This document shows, piece after piece, positions 1 through 7,661 of a DNA stretch of 64,000 nt (its first letter is position 1; every line of letters begins with the position of its first letter). A program made the translations under genes and the position numbers. This DNA comes from Brachybacterium sp. FME24 (GTDB lineage: Bacteria; Actinomycetota; Actinomycetes; Actinomycetales; Dermabacteraceae): the NCBI RefSeq assembly GCF_014897705.1, contig NZ_JABUXV010000007.1:186001-250000 (forward strand). The letters run 5' to 3'. Under the pieces are notes generated by a model. The model was not told the DNA's origin. It was given only the letters and a program-made list of their open reading frames with translations, and made no database searches.

Positions 1-2
1 GT

Positions 3-659
3 GAGGTGATCGGCTACCGCCGTGAGGGGAACCTGCTGCACGAGCTGCCCGAGCGCGAGGTGCTCCACCAGCGCACGGCGATCGGCATGGTGTTCCAGAG
101 TTTCAACCTGTTCGCCCATATGACGGCGCTGCAGAACGTCACCGAGGCGCCGCGACGCGCCCTCGGAATGCCACGGCGCGCCGCCGAGATCCGGGCCCGG
201 GAGCTGCTCGCGCTGGTGGGCCTGCAGGACAAGGCCGACGTCTACCCGCGCCAGCTCTCCGGCGGGCAGCAGCAGCGGGTGGCGATCGCCCGGGCGCTGG
301 CCCTGGAGCCGAAGGTACTGCTGTTCGACGAGCCCACCAGCGCTTTGGACCCGGAACTGGTCGAGGAGGTGCTCGCCGTGATCAGGTCGCTCGCCCAAGC
401 GGGCACGACCCTCGTGATCGTCACCCACGAGATCTCCTTCGCCCGCGACGTGGCCGACGCCGTCGTATTCATGGATCGCGGCCTGATCGTCGAGCAGGGC
501 CCGCCGGCCCAGGTCATCGACCATCCCGCCCAGGAACGCACCCGTTCCTTCCTGCAGCGCGTACGCACCGGCGAGGAGGCGCCGCCGCTCGATGGCGACC
601 GCTCCCCCTCCGCTGCCGACCGCTCCCCTCTGCCCCGCTCCCCTTCCAAGGACCACTGA
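3..659 (+). CDS. Amino-acid-type ABC transporter ATP-binding protein, 5' end missing
   Basis: Cytoplasmic ATPase of a polar amino-acid/cystine-type importer, 218 residues visible. The frame is open to the window edge and the Walker A loop lies upstream, so the gene is cut by the window rather than broken. Visible motifs in order are the Q-loop VFQSFNLF (nt 90-113), the ABC signature LSGGQQQR (nt 255-278), Walker B with catalytic Glu in LLFDEPTSALD, and the H-switch VTHE. The last 30 residues are a Ser/Pro/Arg-rich tail not needed for the fold. Its stop overlaps the start of the binding-protein gene (ATGA), so the two are translationally coupled. The following flavin monooxygenases suggest a sulfur-containing amino acid as cargo; that part is inference. 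Confidence 0.93.
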   Translation, partial: EVIGYRREGNLLHELPEREVLHQRTAIGMVFQSFNLFAHMTALQNVTEAPRRALGMPRRAAEIRARELLALVGLQDKADVYPRQLSGGQQQRVAIARALALEPKVLLFDEPTSALDPELVEEVLAVIRSLAQAGTTLVIVTHEISFARDVADAVVFMDRGLIVEQGPPAQVIDHPAQERTRSFLQRVRTGEEAPPLDGDRSPSAADRSPLPRSPSKDH

Positions 660-1654
660 TGACCCCACGCCCTCTCTCCCGCCGCACCCTCGCGGCCTCC
701 GGCCTGCTGCTACCTCTCGGACTGCTCGCGGCCTGCGCCGATCCGGAACCCGCGGCCACCGGCGGCGCATCCGCCAGTGGTGCCGGTGCCTCCGACGGGG
801 GTGGCGCAGGCGGCGCCGCCCTCGACACCTCCGGCACCCAGGAGCTGATCCGTGCCGCCGCCGACGAGGAGGTCGCCACCCTGCTGCCGCCGGAGATCGC
901 AGAATCCGGCGTTCTGCGGGTGGGCATCAACGGCGCCAGCGCCGCCCCGCTGTCGTTCCTGGCCGACGACAACCAGACATACATCGGCTCCGAGATCGAC
1001 ATCGCCCGCATCGTGGCCGACAAGCTCGGACTCGACTTCGAGCTGAAGCTGACCACCTGGGAGAACTGGCCGCTCAAGCTGGAGGCCGGGGAGTTCGACG
1101 TGGTGCACGCCAATATCGGCATCAACGCCGAGCGGCTGCAGAAGTTCGACTTCGCCTCGTACCGCGCGGCGTACATGTCGTTCCTGGTCGCCAAGGGCGC
1201 CGACTTCCAGCTCGAGGACGCCGAGTCGCTCAGCGGTCGCCTCATCGCCGTGAGCGCTGCCACCAATCAGGAGCGCATCCTGACCGAGTGGAACGCGCAG
1301 TTGGAGTCCGCGGGGAAGGAACCCGCGGTGCTCAAGCACTACTCGAGCGACGCCGACACCCTGCTGGCCCTCGGCTCCGGCCGCATCGACGGCTACCTCT
1401 CACCGTACGCGTCGCTGTCCTTCGTCACCGCGCGTCGTGACGACCTCGAGCTGCAGGGCAAGATCAACGCCGGCTGGCCGGACGAGACCCTGGTCGCGGG
1501 AACCTTCCCGGCCGGCACCGGCCTGGTCGAGGCGTACGCGGCCGCGCTGAACGCCCTGATCGCGGACGGCACCTACACCCAGGTGCTCGAGCGCTGGCAG
1601 CTGACCGAAGAGGCCCTTCCCGCATCCCGCGCCCATACCCAGGAGAACCCGTGA
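659..1654 (+). CDS. ABC transporter substrate-binding lipoprotein, family 3
   Basis: Extracellular solute-binding protein of 331 residues that would deliver ligand to the transporter encoded upstream. The N-terminus has an Arg pair (SRR), a hydrophobic stretch and a lipobox LAAC ending at Cys26, then a Gly/Ser/Ala-rich linker to about residue 60 typical of actinobacterial lipoproteins. The folded part begins around LRVGINGASAAPLSF and contains the family-3 signature region SEIDIARIVADKLG followed by FDVVHANIGI. It overlaps the ATPase gene by ATGA upstream and the next gene by 4 nt downstream. The ligand cannot be read from sequence; the context suggests cystine or an S-modified cysteine. Confidence 0.92.
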   Translation: MTPRPLSRRTLAASGLLLPLGLLAACADPEPAATGGASASGAGASDGGGAGGAALDTSGTQELIRAAADEEVATLLPPEIAESGVLRVGINGASAAPLSFLADDNQTYIGSEIDIARIVADKLGLDFELKLTTWENWPLKLEAGEFDVVHANIGINAERLQKFDFASYRAAYMSFLVAKGADFQLEDAESLSGRLIAVSAATNQERILTEWNAQLESAGKEPAVLKHYSSDADTLLALGSGRIDGYLSPYASLSFVTARRDDLELQGKINAGWPDETLVAGTFPAGTGLVEAYAAALNALIADGTYTQVLERWQLTEEALPASRAHTQENP

Positions 1655-2640
1655 GCACCATGACCGACCATCCCTCCATCGCGGCGCGCGCTGACGCCCC
1701 GGGAGCCCCGCAGAATCCGCCGTGCGGCCTGCCTGTGCTCGCGGTCGATCTGGTCACCGATCCCGCTCTGCTCGGTGGCCTCGCGGACCTTGCGCGCGGC
1801 CTCGACAAGGCCGGCGTCGGCGCCCTCACGCTCAGCGACGGCGGATTGCACCCGATCCAGGTGGCTGCCCACCTGGCCCCGCTCACCCGTGCCATTGCGC
1901 TGCTGCCGCGCACCGATGCGGTGTACGTGGAGCCGTTCCACCTGGCCACGCAGCTGATGAGCCTGGACCACATCTCGCACGGCCGGGCCGGCTGGCTGCT
2001 GACCGCCGAGACCGATCCGGCGGTGCCGGCGACCGTCGGCCGCACCACGCTCGACCTCGCCGCGACCTCCCGCGAGGCTGCGGACGTGCTCGAGGCGTCC
2101 CGTCTGGTGTGGGACTCCTGGGCCGAGGACGCCGTGGTGCGTGACACCGTAAGCGGTGTGTATGTCGACGCCTCGCGCCTGCAGTACGCCGATTTCGAGG
2201 GCGAGACCTTCTCGGTGCGCGGTCCCGCGATCACTCCCCGTTCACCGCAGGGACTGATTCCGGTGCTGCTCGCCGATACGGATCGCGCCGCCGCCGGCGA
2301 GCGCGTGGCCGCCGAGCTGGCCGATGGCCGCGTGCTGGACCTCGACGTCTCCACCGGTACCCACCTCGAGGCTGCCTCCGACGCCCTGGCGACGGCCCTG
2401 GCCGGCGAGCAGGGGCCCGTCGTGCGCCTGGTGCGCCTGGTGGGCCTGGACCTCGAGGCTGATCCGCTCGGCACCGTCACGCAGCTGGCCGCCGCCCTGC
2501 GCGATCGGGGCCTGATCGCTGCGGCCCCGGACGCCGGGCAGAGCCTGCGCGAGCAGATGGGGCTGCCCGCTGCGGCCCACAGCAACGATCCCGCGCGCCG
2601 CTCCGACCGCGCCCGCCTCACGAGCAAGGACCTCGCATGA
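1651..2640 (+). CDS. LLM-class (luciferase-like) flavin-dependent oxidoreductase, YtmO-like
   Basis: 329-residue member of the bacterial luciferase-like superfamily with a GTG start overlapping the previous stop. Family features seen are a beta strand VLAVDLVTD at the N-terminus, a helix with GLDKAGVGALTLSD, the strand IALLPRTDAVYVEPFHLATQLMSLDH and then SHGRAGWLLTAE, the place where these enzymes carry the flavin-adjacent loop. These enzymes use reduced FMN and oxygen. Position between an amino-acid importer and a larger DmoA/NtaA-type monooxygenase matches YtmO in the Bacillus subtilis ytmI operon. The role in S-alkylcysteine or related sulfur salvage is inferred from that gene order, not from substrate-specific residues. 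Confidence 0.85.
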   Translation: MSTMTDHPSIAARADAPGAPQNPPCGLPVLAVDLVTDPALLGGLADLARGLDKAGVGALTLSDGGLHPIQVAAHLAPLTRAIALLPRTDAVYVEPFHLATQLMSLDHISHGRAGWLLTAETDPAVPATVGRTTLDLAATSREAADVLEASRLVWDSWAEDAVVRDTVSGVYVDASRLQYADFEGETFSVRGPAITPRSPQGLIPVLLADTDRAAAGERVAAELADGRVLDLDVSTGTHLEAASDALATALAGEQGPVVRLVRLVGLDLEADPLGTVTQLAAALRDRGLIAAAPDAGQSLREQMGLPAAAHSNDPARRSDRARLTSKDLA

Positions 2641-3968
2641 GCACCGCCACGCCTGTGACCGGCACGAACGCCCATCCCATTCACCCCGCGCACACCCCCA
2701 CCGGGCAGCTGTCCTTCGGAGCGTTCTTCCAGGGGGTGAACTCCTCGACGATCTGGCGCCTGCCCGACAGCGGCGACCAGGTGGCCTGGGAGTCCTTCGA
2801 GGCGCTGATCCGCACCGCCGAGCGCGGGAAGTTCGCCGCGTTCTTCCTGGGTGAAGGTCTGCGACTGCGCGAGCACCGCGGCGTGCCCTTCGAGCTCGAC
2901 GTGGCGGGCCGCCCCGACGCCCAGACCCTGCTGGCGGCTCTGGCGGCGATCACGGAGAAGATCGGCCTGGTCGCCACGCAGAACACCACCTACAACGATC
3001 CCGTGGACCTGGCCCGCCGGCTGCAGACCCTCGACCTGCTCTCCGAGGGCCGCGCCGGGTGGAACATCGTGACCACCGACAACGCCTGGACCGGGGAGAA
3101 CTTCCGCCGCGGCGGCTACCTCGACCACGCCGACCGGTACACCCACGCCGAGGCGTTCGTGGAGATCGCCCAGCAGTACTGGCGCGGAGAGTCCATCTCA
3201 CACGACGGCGCCCACTACTCGGTGCGCGCCCAGGGCGACCTGCCGCGCTCCGCACAGGGCCAGCCGGTGCTGTTCCAAGCCGGCGCTTCCCCCGCCGGTC
3301 AGGACTTCGCCGCCCGCACGGCCGACGTCATCTTCTCCCCGCACGGCACCCTCGAGGCGGCGGTCGAGTTCCGCCGCAGCATCGCCGAGCGCACCGTGGC
3401 CGCCGGCCGCGACGCGAACAGCGTGAAGATCCTGCCGGGCGCGGAGGTCGTGCTCGCCGCCACCGAGGAGGAGGCCGACGAGAAGGTGCGCTGGGTGCGC
3501 GACCTGCAGGTCGGGCCCGAACAGGCGATCGCGCTGCTCGAGCAGTACTGGGGCCGGGACCTGTCTGCCTTCGACCCCGAGGGCCCCTTGCCCGACGTCG
3601 AGCCGGAGGTGGTCGAGTCCGGGGTGACCCGCGGAGCCGGATTCCAGTTCGCCCAGGCGCAGGACCTCACGCGGCAGTGGCGGGAGGAGGCCGCGCAGAA
3701 GGGGCAGTCGATCCTCGAGTTCGCCCGTGTGAAGGCCGGATCCCGTCGCGGCACCTTCACCGGCAGCTACGACGCCGTCGCCGATCGTCTGACCGAGTTC
3801 GCGCGGCTCGGAGCGATCGATGGCCTCAACATCACGCCATGGCTGATCCCCTCGGGCCTGGACGACATCGTCGACCATCTGATCCCGCGGCTCCAGGAGC
3901 GCGGCGTGTACCCGGCCGACTACGCCGGGTCGACGCTGCGGGAGAACCTGGGGCTGGGGCCGCGCTGA
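2637..3968 (+). CDS. NtaA/SnaA/DmoA-family FMN-dependent monooxygenase, YtnJ-like
   Basis: 443-residue flavin monooxygenase of the nitrilotriacetate/desulfurisation type, overlapping the preceding gene by ATGA. Recognisable parts are SFGAFFQGVNSSTIWRLPDS at the N-terminus, the block starting RGKFAAFFLGEGLRL, the TQNTTYNDPVDLARRLQTLD segment, and GRAGWNIVTTDN, a hallmark of this family. Such enzymes use FMNH2 from a separate reductase, and none is encoded in the visible operon. Paired with the YtmO-like gene and the importer, it is the best candidate for the C-S bond-cleaving monooxygenase. Its last 49 bp overlap the convergent HxlR gene. Confidence 0.93.
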   Translation: MSTATPVTGTNAHPIHPAHTPTGQLSFGAFFQGVNSSTIWRLPDSGDQVAWESFEALIRTAERGKFAAFFLGEGLRLREHRGVPFELDVAGRPDAQTLLAALAAITEKIGLVATQNTTYNDPVDLARRLQTLDLLSEGRAGWNIVTTDNAWTGENFRRGGYLDHADRYTHAEAFVEIAQQYWRGESISHDGAHYSVRAQGDLPRSAQGQPVLFQAGASPAGQDFAARTADVIFSPHGTLEAAVEFRRSIAERTVAAGRDANSVKILPGAEVVLAATEEEADEKVRWVRDLQVGPEQAIALLEQYWGRDLSAFDPEGPLPDVEPEVVESGVTRGAGFQFAQAQDLTRQWREEAAQKGQSILEFARVKAGSRRGTFTGSYDAVADRLTEFARLGAIDGLNITPWLIPSGLDDIVDHLIPRLQERGVYPADYAGSTLRENLGLGPR

Positions 3969-4405
3969 TCCGCTTCGTCGAGGCCGTCCTCATACTCCTC
4001 GCGGGCCCGCAGCACCGCTGGCAAGTTCTCCGCAGACCACAGCAGCAGCGCGTCGATCAGTGATTGCAGGGTCGATCCGAGGTCCGTGATCCGGTACTCC
4101 ACCGCGATCGGCCTCGTGCTCTGCACGTCCCTCGCGACCATCCCGTTCCGCTCCAGGCGGCGCAGGGTGGTCGTGAGGGACTTCTGCGCCAGATCGGGAA
4201 TCGACCGTCGCAGCTCGTTGAATCGGTGCGGATGCTCGCAGAGGCGATCCAGTACGTGCAGGGACCACTTGTCCAGGACCTGGTCGAGCAGTTCGCGCTG
4301 CTCCGGGGAGATCTGGACCGGGCTCCGCTCCGCATCGACCGTGGTGGATCGGATTCCCGGGGAGCGCGCGGGACGCTGTGATCCGGGGGCAATGGATTCG
4401 ACCAT
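3920..4405 (-). CDS. HxlR-family winged-helix transcriptional regulator
   Basis: 161 residues from the chosen ATG at 4405; the open frame continues upstream but without homology. The HxlR core runs from about residue 35 to 125: LDQVLDKWSLHVLDRL, FNELRRSIPDLAQKSLTTTL as the recognition region, then LERNGMVAR and the wing PIAVEYRITDLG. One Cys sits just after the first helix (DRLCEHP); some HxlR regulators use a Cys nearby as redox sensor, but I cannot tell here. It is divergent from the Rid-family gene, the likely target, and its 3' end overlaps the convergent monooxygenase gene. Confidence 0.9.
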   Translation of the reverse strand: MVESIAPGSQRPARSPGIRSTTVDAERSPVQISPEQRELLDQVLDKWSLHVLDRLCEHPHRFNELRRSIPDLAQKSLTTTLRRLERNGMVARDVQSTRPIAVEYRITDLGSTLQSLIDALLLWSAENLPAVLRAREEYEDGLDEADQRGPSPRFSRSVDPA

Positions 4406-4419
4406 GACACCTAGTTTCG

Positions 4420-4449
4420 TTGACGTGCCTTTCCAGCACCAGGTAGACA
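4420..4449 (+). promoter_or_regulatory. Candidate sigma-70 promoter for the Rid-family gene
   Basis: TTGACG (4420-4425) and TAGACA (4444-4449) are separated by 18 bp and lie 34 nt upstream of the start at 4484. It sits between the divergent HxlR and Rid genes, so the HxlR operator is probably here too, although I see no clear dyad. Confidence 0.55.
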
Positions 4450-4483
4450 TCGCGTACCGCGTTCACCGACCTGGAGGTACCCC

Positions 4484-4894
4484 ATGCCTGTCCACCTGAC
4501 CACGCCCGACGGCATGTTCCAGCCCGTCCCCTACCACCATGTCTCCATCGCGACCGGTACCCGCCACGTCCACGTCGCCGGCCAGATCAATCGAGACGAC
4601 ATCGCGACCGTCGTGGCTCCGGGTGACCTCGCAGGCCAGCTGGCCCATGCACTGCGCAACACCTCGCGCGGGCTGGCCGGAGCTGGTGCCACCTTCCTCG
4701 ACGTCGTCCGACTGCGCTTCTTCGTCGCCAAGTGGCAGCCCGAGATGATGGAACCGTTCATGGACGGACTCCACCGCGTCACCGAGGAGCTGGGGATCCC
4801 GCAGCCGCTTCCCCCGTTGTCCGTGATCGGTGTGGACTACCTGTTCGAACCCGACGTGATGGTGGAGGTCGAGGCCTACGCGATCCTCGACTGA
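4484..4894 (+). CDS. Rid-family (YjgF/YER057c/UK114) protein lacking the catalytic arginine
   Basis: 136-residue cytosolic protein of the usual Rid length. The fold is recognisable from TRHVHVAGQINRDD, a helix with ALRNTSRGLAGAGATFLDVVR, RFFVAKWQPEMM, and the C-terminal strand MVEVEAYA. In RidA proper a conserved Arg in the P-x-R-S segment binds the imine/enamine substrate; here that segment reads PPLSVIG, with Leu at the Arg position. It is therefore probably one of the other Rid subfamilies, without proven imine deaminase activity. It is divergent from the HxlR regulator, which probably controls it. Confidence 0.88.
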   Translation: MPVHLTTPDGMFQPVPYHHVSIATGTRHVHVAGQINRDDIATVVAPGDLAGQLAHALRNTSRGLAGAGATFLDVVRLRFFVAKWQPEMMEPFMDGLHRVTEELGIPQPLPPLSVIGVDYLFEPDVMVEVEAYAILD

Positions 4895-4995
4895 GGACTC
4901 CTCGCGCCCTGGGTGTGACAGGATCGCGGGACCGGACCGAGCGGTGTGCCCCAACCCATAAGCAGGGCTTGCCACCCGCGCCTACCATGGTCGGT

Positions 4996-5913
4996 ATGGA
5001 TCCTCGTCGCCTGCTCATCTTCCGCACTGTGGTGCGCAACGGCTCGATCGGTGCCGGCGCGCGCGAGCTGGGATGGACCCAGCCCGCTGTCTCCCAGCAC
5101 CTCGCGGCCCTGGAGAAGGAGGTCGGCACCCAGCTGCTGCTGCGTTCCTCCTCCGGGATCACGCCGACGGAGGCCGGGGGCCGGCTGGCGTCGCACGCCG
5201 AGGCGATCGCGGCCCAGCTCCACGCCGCTGAGGAAGAGCTGGCCGACATCACGGCGCTGCGCCGCGGGACGGTGAAGTTCGGGACCTTCCCGTCGGCCGC
5301 CGCCGTGCTCCTGCCGCCGGTGCTGGCGAGCCTGGCGCTGACGGCCCCGGATCTCGAGATCACCTTCTCCGAGCTCGAGCCGCCGGATGCGATCCCGGCG
5401 GTGCGCGAGGGCGAGCTCGACCTCGCCCTGGTGTTCCGCTACCCCTGCAGCGACATCGACGACGAAGGCACCCTGGAGTGGACCCCGCTGGTGGAGGACC
5501 GCGTGATGGCGGTGCTGCCGCGTGATCATCCCCGGGTCGACGATCCGGACCTGAGCCTCGGCGATCTCTCCGAGGACCCCTGGATCGCCGGCTGCGAGCG
5601 CTGTCGGGCGAACCTCCTCAGCAGTGCCCGCCGGGCCGGCTTCGTGCCCAAGGTGCGCCACTCGACCGACGACTCGATCGTGGTGCAGCGCCTGATCGTC
5701 CACGGAGGGGGCGTCGCCCTGATGCCGGAGACCGCCCTGGAGGCCGCGCCCCCGGGAGACGGCGTCGTGGTGCGCGAGCTGGCGGACCTCGACAATCGCA
5801 TGATCGGCCTGATCAACCGGCGCGGCGCCCTGTCCATCCCGGCGGTGGGTGCGCTGCGTGACGCGCTGTCGGCGGAGACCAACAAGCGGCTGTCCACCGC
5901 GGCGATGATCTGA
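4996..5913 (+). CDS. LysR-family transcriptional regulator
   Basis: 305-residue LysR-type regulator. The N-terminal HTH spans residues 1-62 (LLIFRTVVRNGSIGAGAREL, then TQPAVSQHLAALEKEVG), followed by the linker helix and a periplasmic-binding-protein-like effector domain (FGTFPSAAAVLLPPVL, ELDLALVF, VEDRVMAVLPRDHP). I chose the ATG at 4996 because TACCAT at 4983-4988 stands 7 nt upstream with no Shine-Dalgarno, as at many other genes in the window; the ATG at 4987 (MVGM) overlaps that hexamer. Ligand and targets are unknown, and the nearest genes are not divergent from it, so the usual LysR neighbour rule gives no clue. Confidence 0.9.
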   Translation: MDPRRLLIFRTVVRNGSIGAGARELGWTQPAVSQHLAALEKEVGTQLLLRSSSGITPTEAGGRLASHAEAIAAQLHAAEEELADITALRRGTVKFGTFPSAAAVLLPPVLASLALTAPDLEITFSELEPPDAIPAVREGELDLALVFRYPCSDIDDEGTLEWTPLVEDRVMAVLPRDHPRVDDPDLSLGDLSEDPWIAGCERCRANLLSSARRAGFVPKVRHSTDDSIVVQRLIVHGGGVALMPETALEAAPPGDGVVVRELADLDNRMIGLINRRGALSIPAVGALRDALSAETNKRLSTAAMI

Positions 5914-6043
5914 GCAGGTCGGCGAGCAGCAGCATCAGACCACACCCTCGTTCACCCCGCCCGATCCGCGCCCGCGGCGCCGCACAGCCGGCACCGCCCC
6001 GATCCTCGACCGCCCGCCCAGCGAGGACCCCTATTCTGGATCC

Positions 6044-6547
6044 ATGACCGGCCCTGATACCCCCAGTCCTGCGACCTCGGCTCGTGGCCGCACGCCGCTG
6101 AGGGCCTGGCTGCGCCCCGCCCTGCTGCTCGGGGGCGGTCTGCTCGTGACCGTCGTCCTGGTGCTCGCCGATCAACTGATCGGGGCCGGGGCCGTCCTGC
6201 TGTTCTCACTGTTCATGGCGTACTGGACCAGCCCACTGCACGCCGGGCTGCACACTCCCCTGGCCACCGCCCTCGACCGGCGCGGAGACGACGTCGTGAT
6301 CGTGCTGTGGGCGCCGGGCAGCCCTCTGTCCGCGCGACTGCAGACCGCGATCCGCAGTCCTCGGGAGGACGTGGTGTGGGTGAACGTCTATCAGGATCCT
6401 GCGGCCCAGCAGTTCCTCGCCGGACACGGCGGTGCGGACGCCGTGCCCCTGGTGATCGTCGGCGAGGACACCGCGCCTGCGGCCACGGCGGTGCAGCTGC
6501 TGGACATGCAGGCCGCCGGGAAGGCGCGCGCGGCGCAGCAGGACTGA
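6044..6547 (+). CDS. Membrane-anchored thioredoxin/glutaredoxin-fold protein with SxxS instead of CxxC
   Basis: 167 residues. Two membrane segments (about 24-43 and 46-65) precede a soluble domain that reads like a short thioredoxin/glutaredoxin fold: strand DVVIVLWAPG, then SPLSARLQTAI, strand DVVWVNVYQDPAAQQFL, the cis-Pro loop AVPLVIVG (Pro135) and a final helix. The active-site slot W-A-P-x-C-x-x-C reads W89-A-P-G-S93-P-L-S96, so both cysteines are serines and no dithiol chemistry is possible. The start has TATTCT (6032-6037) 6 nt upstream and no Shine-Dalgarno. The fold call is my alignment by eye; it could instead be an uncharacterised actinobacterial family that never had cysteines. 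Confidence 0.75.
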   Translation: MTGPDTPSPATSARGRTPLRAWLRPALLLGGGLLVTVVLVLADQLIGAGAVLLFSLFMAYWTSPLHAGLHTPLATALDRRGDDVVIVLWAPGSPLSARLQTAIRSPREDVVWVNVYQDPAAQQFLAGHGGADAVPLVIVGEDTAPAATAVQLLDMQAAGKARAAQQD

Positions 6548-6598
6548 GCAACCGCGCTCCGCGATCACAACGGGGCGCCCGGATCCCGGGACCGCTGG

Positions 6599-6883
6599 TC
6601 AGGCGCCCGGAATCTCGCCGATCGCGACAGTCCACTCCCGCGCGACGCGATGGATGATGACGGCTTCGCGCCGGAACGGGTCGCCGTCGAGCTTGGCCAG
6701 CGCATCCTCCTCGGAATCGGCCGTGACGATCAGCAGCCCACCGGGTCCGCCTCCGAGCGGGCCGGACAGCAGCAAGGTGCCCTCACGGTGCAGCTCGTCG
6801 AGGTGCGCACGATGCTCGGGACGGAAGGTCGCGACCCGATCGGCGTCGTCGGTATAGGTGTATTGGACGGCGAAGATGGCCAC
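6599..6883 (-). CDS. YciI-family protein
   Basis: 94-residue single-domain protein of the YciI/dimeric ferredoxin-like fold. The pattern FAVQYTY, FRPEHRAHLDEL, GTLLLSGPL, then LLIVTADSEEDALAKLDGDPF is characteristic, including the conserved His of the HRAHL motif. I start it at the GTG at 6883 because GGGAGAG lies just upstream and residues before it match nothing in the family; the open frame runs to 6997. Biochemical role is unknown for most family members. It stands alone, convergent with the thioredoxin-fold gene. Confidence 0.85.
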   Translation of the reverse strand: MAIFAVQYTYTDDADRVATFRPEHRAHLDELHREGTLLLSGPLGGGPGGLLIVTADSEEDALAKLDGDPFRREAVIIHRVAREWTVAIGEIPGA

Positions 6884-6999
6884 GGTCTCTCCCGGATGCT
6901 CGAGGGTGCGGGCCGGCGCCAGCCGTCGGATCCGCAGGTCTGTCCCACATCGTGCCGTATGACGGACGATCGACGGAGCGCGTTCCACGAACCACACTC

Positions 7000-7027
7000 T
7001 TTACTTTTCCGGATTTCCGGATATTCT
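7000..7027 (+). promoter_or_regulatory. Promoter with two tandem TTTCCGGA sites filling the spacer
   Basis: TTTACT (7000-7005) and TATTCT (7022-7027) are separated by exactly 16 bp, and that spacer is two head-to-tail copies of TTTCCGGA (7006-7013 and 7014-7021). Each contains the palindrome TCCGGA. The layout suggests an operator for the regulator encoded immediately downstream, which would then repress its own operon. Confidence 0.6.
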
Positions 7028-7074
7028 GATTCCGCATCGCGTCACCGACGAGCGCGATCGCAGAGGAGGAACCC

Positions 7075-7659
7075 ATGGGATCGCAGCCCTCGACCGCTGC
7101 CCTGCTCGCGCAGCTCGAAGCGCTCGAAGCACGTGTGCGCGACCTGGAGACCGCGGCGGCCGACGCGACCTCGTCGCCCCCCTCCGATACCGAGGCGCCG
7201 TCGACCAGCGCGACGTCATCAGCTCCTGCTGGCCCCCCGACCACCTCGACCCCATCTGACCCGTTCTGGGCGTTGACCTCGCTCAAGGAGCAGGTGGGCG
7301 ACCCCGGCGCCGTCCTGTTCGCCGGTTCGGTCGAGGTGGGCCTCGGCCATGTCGAGTACCAGTGGGCCCGCCCCACCGAATACTTGCTGGCCACGGACTG
7401 GGCCGACCGTGCGGAATCCGTCGCGGCCCTCGGCCACCCTCTGCGGCTGGCGATCCTGCGCCGGCTCCTGGACGGCGAGCACACCGTCGCCCAGATCGTC
7501 GACGAGCTCGAACTCGGCTCGACCGGCGTCGCCTACCACCACCTCTCCGCCCTGCAGACCGGCGGCTGGGTGACCTCCCCGCGCCGCGGCAGCTGGTCGA
7601 TTCCTGCGTCTCGCGTGATCCCTCTGCTCACCATCGTCACCGCTCTCGAGGACAGCTGA
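7075..7659 (+). CDS. ArsR-like winged-helix regulator with N-terminal coiled coil
   Basis: 194 residues. An N-terminal heptad-like helix (LLAQLEALEARVRDLETAAA, residues 10-29) is followed by a Ser/Thr/Pro-rich linker, then a region with FWALTSLKEQ, a beta-rich segment around VLFAGSVEVG, and a C-terminal winged-helix domain from about residue 118: ESVAALGHPLRLAILRRLLD, TVAQIVDELELGSTGVAYHH as recognition helix and GSWSIPASRVIPLL as wing. There is no Cys-based metal site. GGAGGA precedes the ATG. The stop is 2 nt before the serine hydrolase gene, so this is the first gene of a three-gene operon and presumably its regulator. Confidence 0.88.
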   Translation: MGSQPSTAALLAQLEALEARVRDLETAAADATSSPPSDTEAPSTSATSSAPAGPPTTSTPSDPFWALTSLKEQVGDPGAVLFAGSVEVGLGHVEYQWARPTEYLLATDWADRAESVAALGHPLRLAILRRLLDGEHTVAQIVDELELGSTGVAYHHLSALQTGGWVTSPRRGSWSIPASRVIPLLTIVTALEDS

Positions 7660-7661
7660 CC

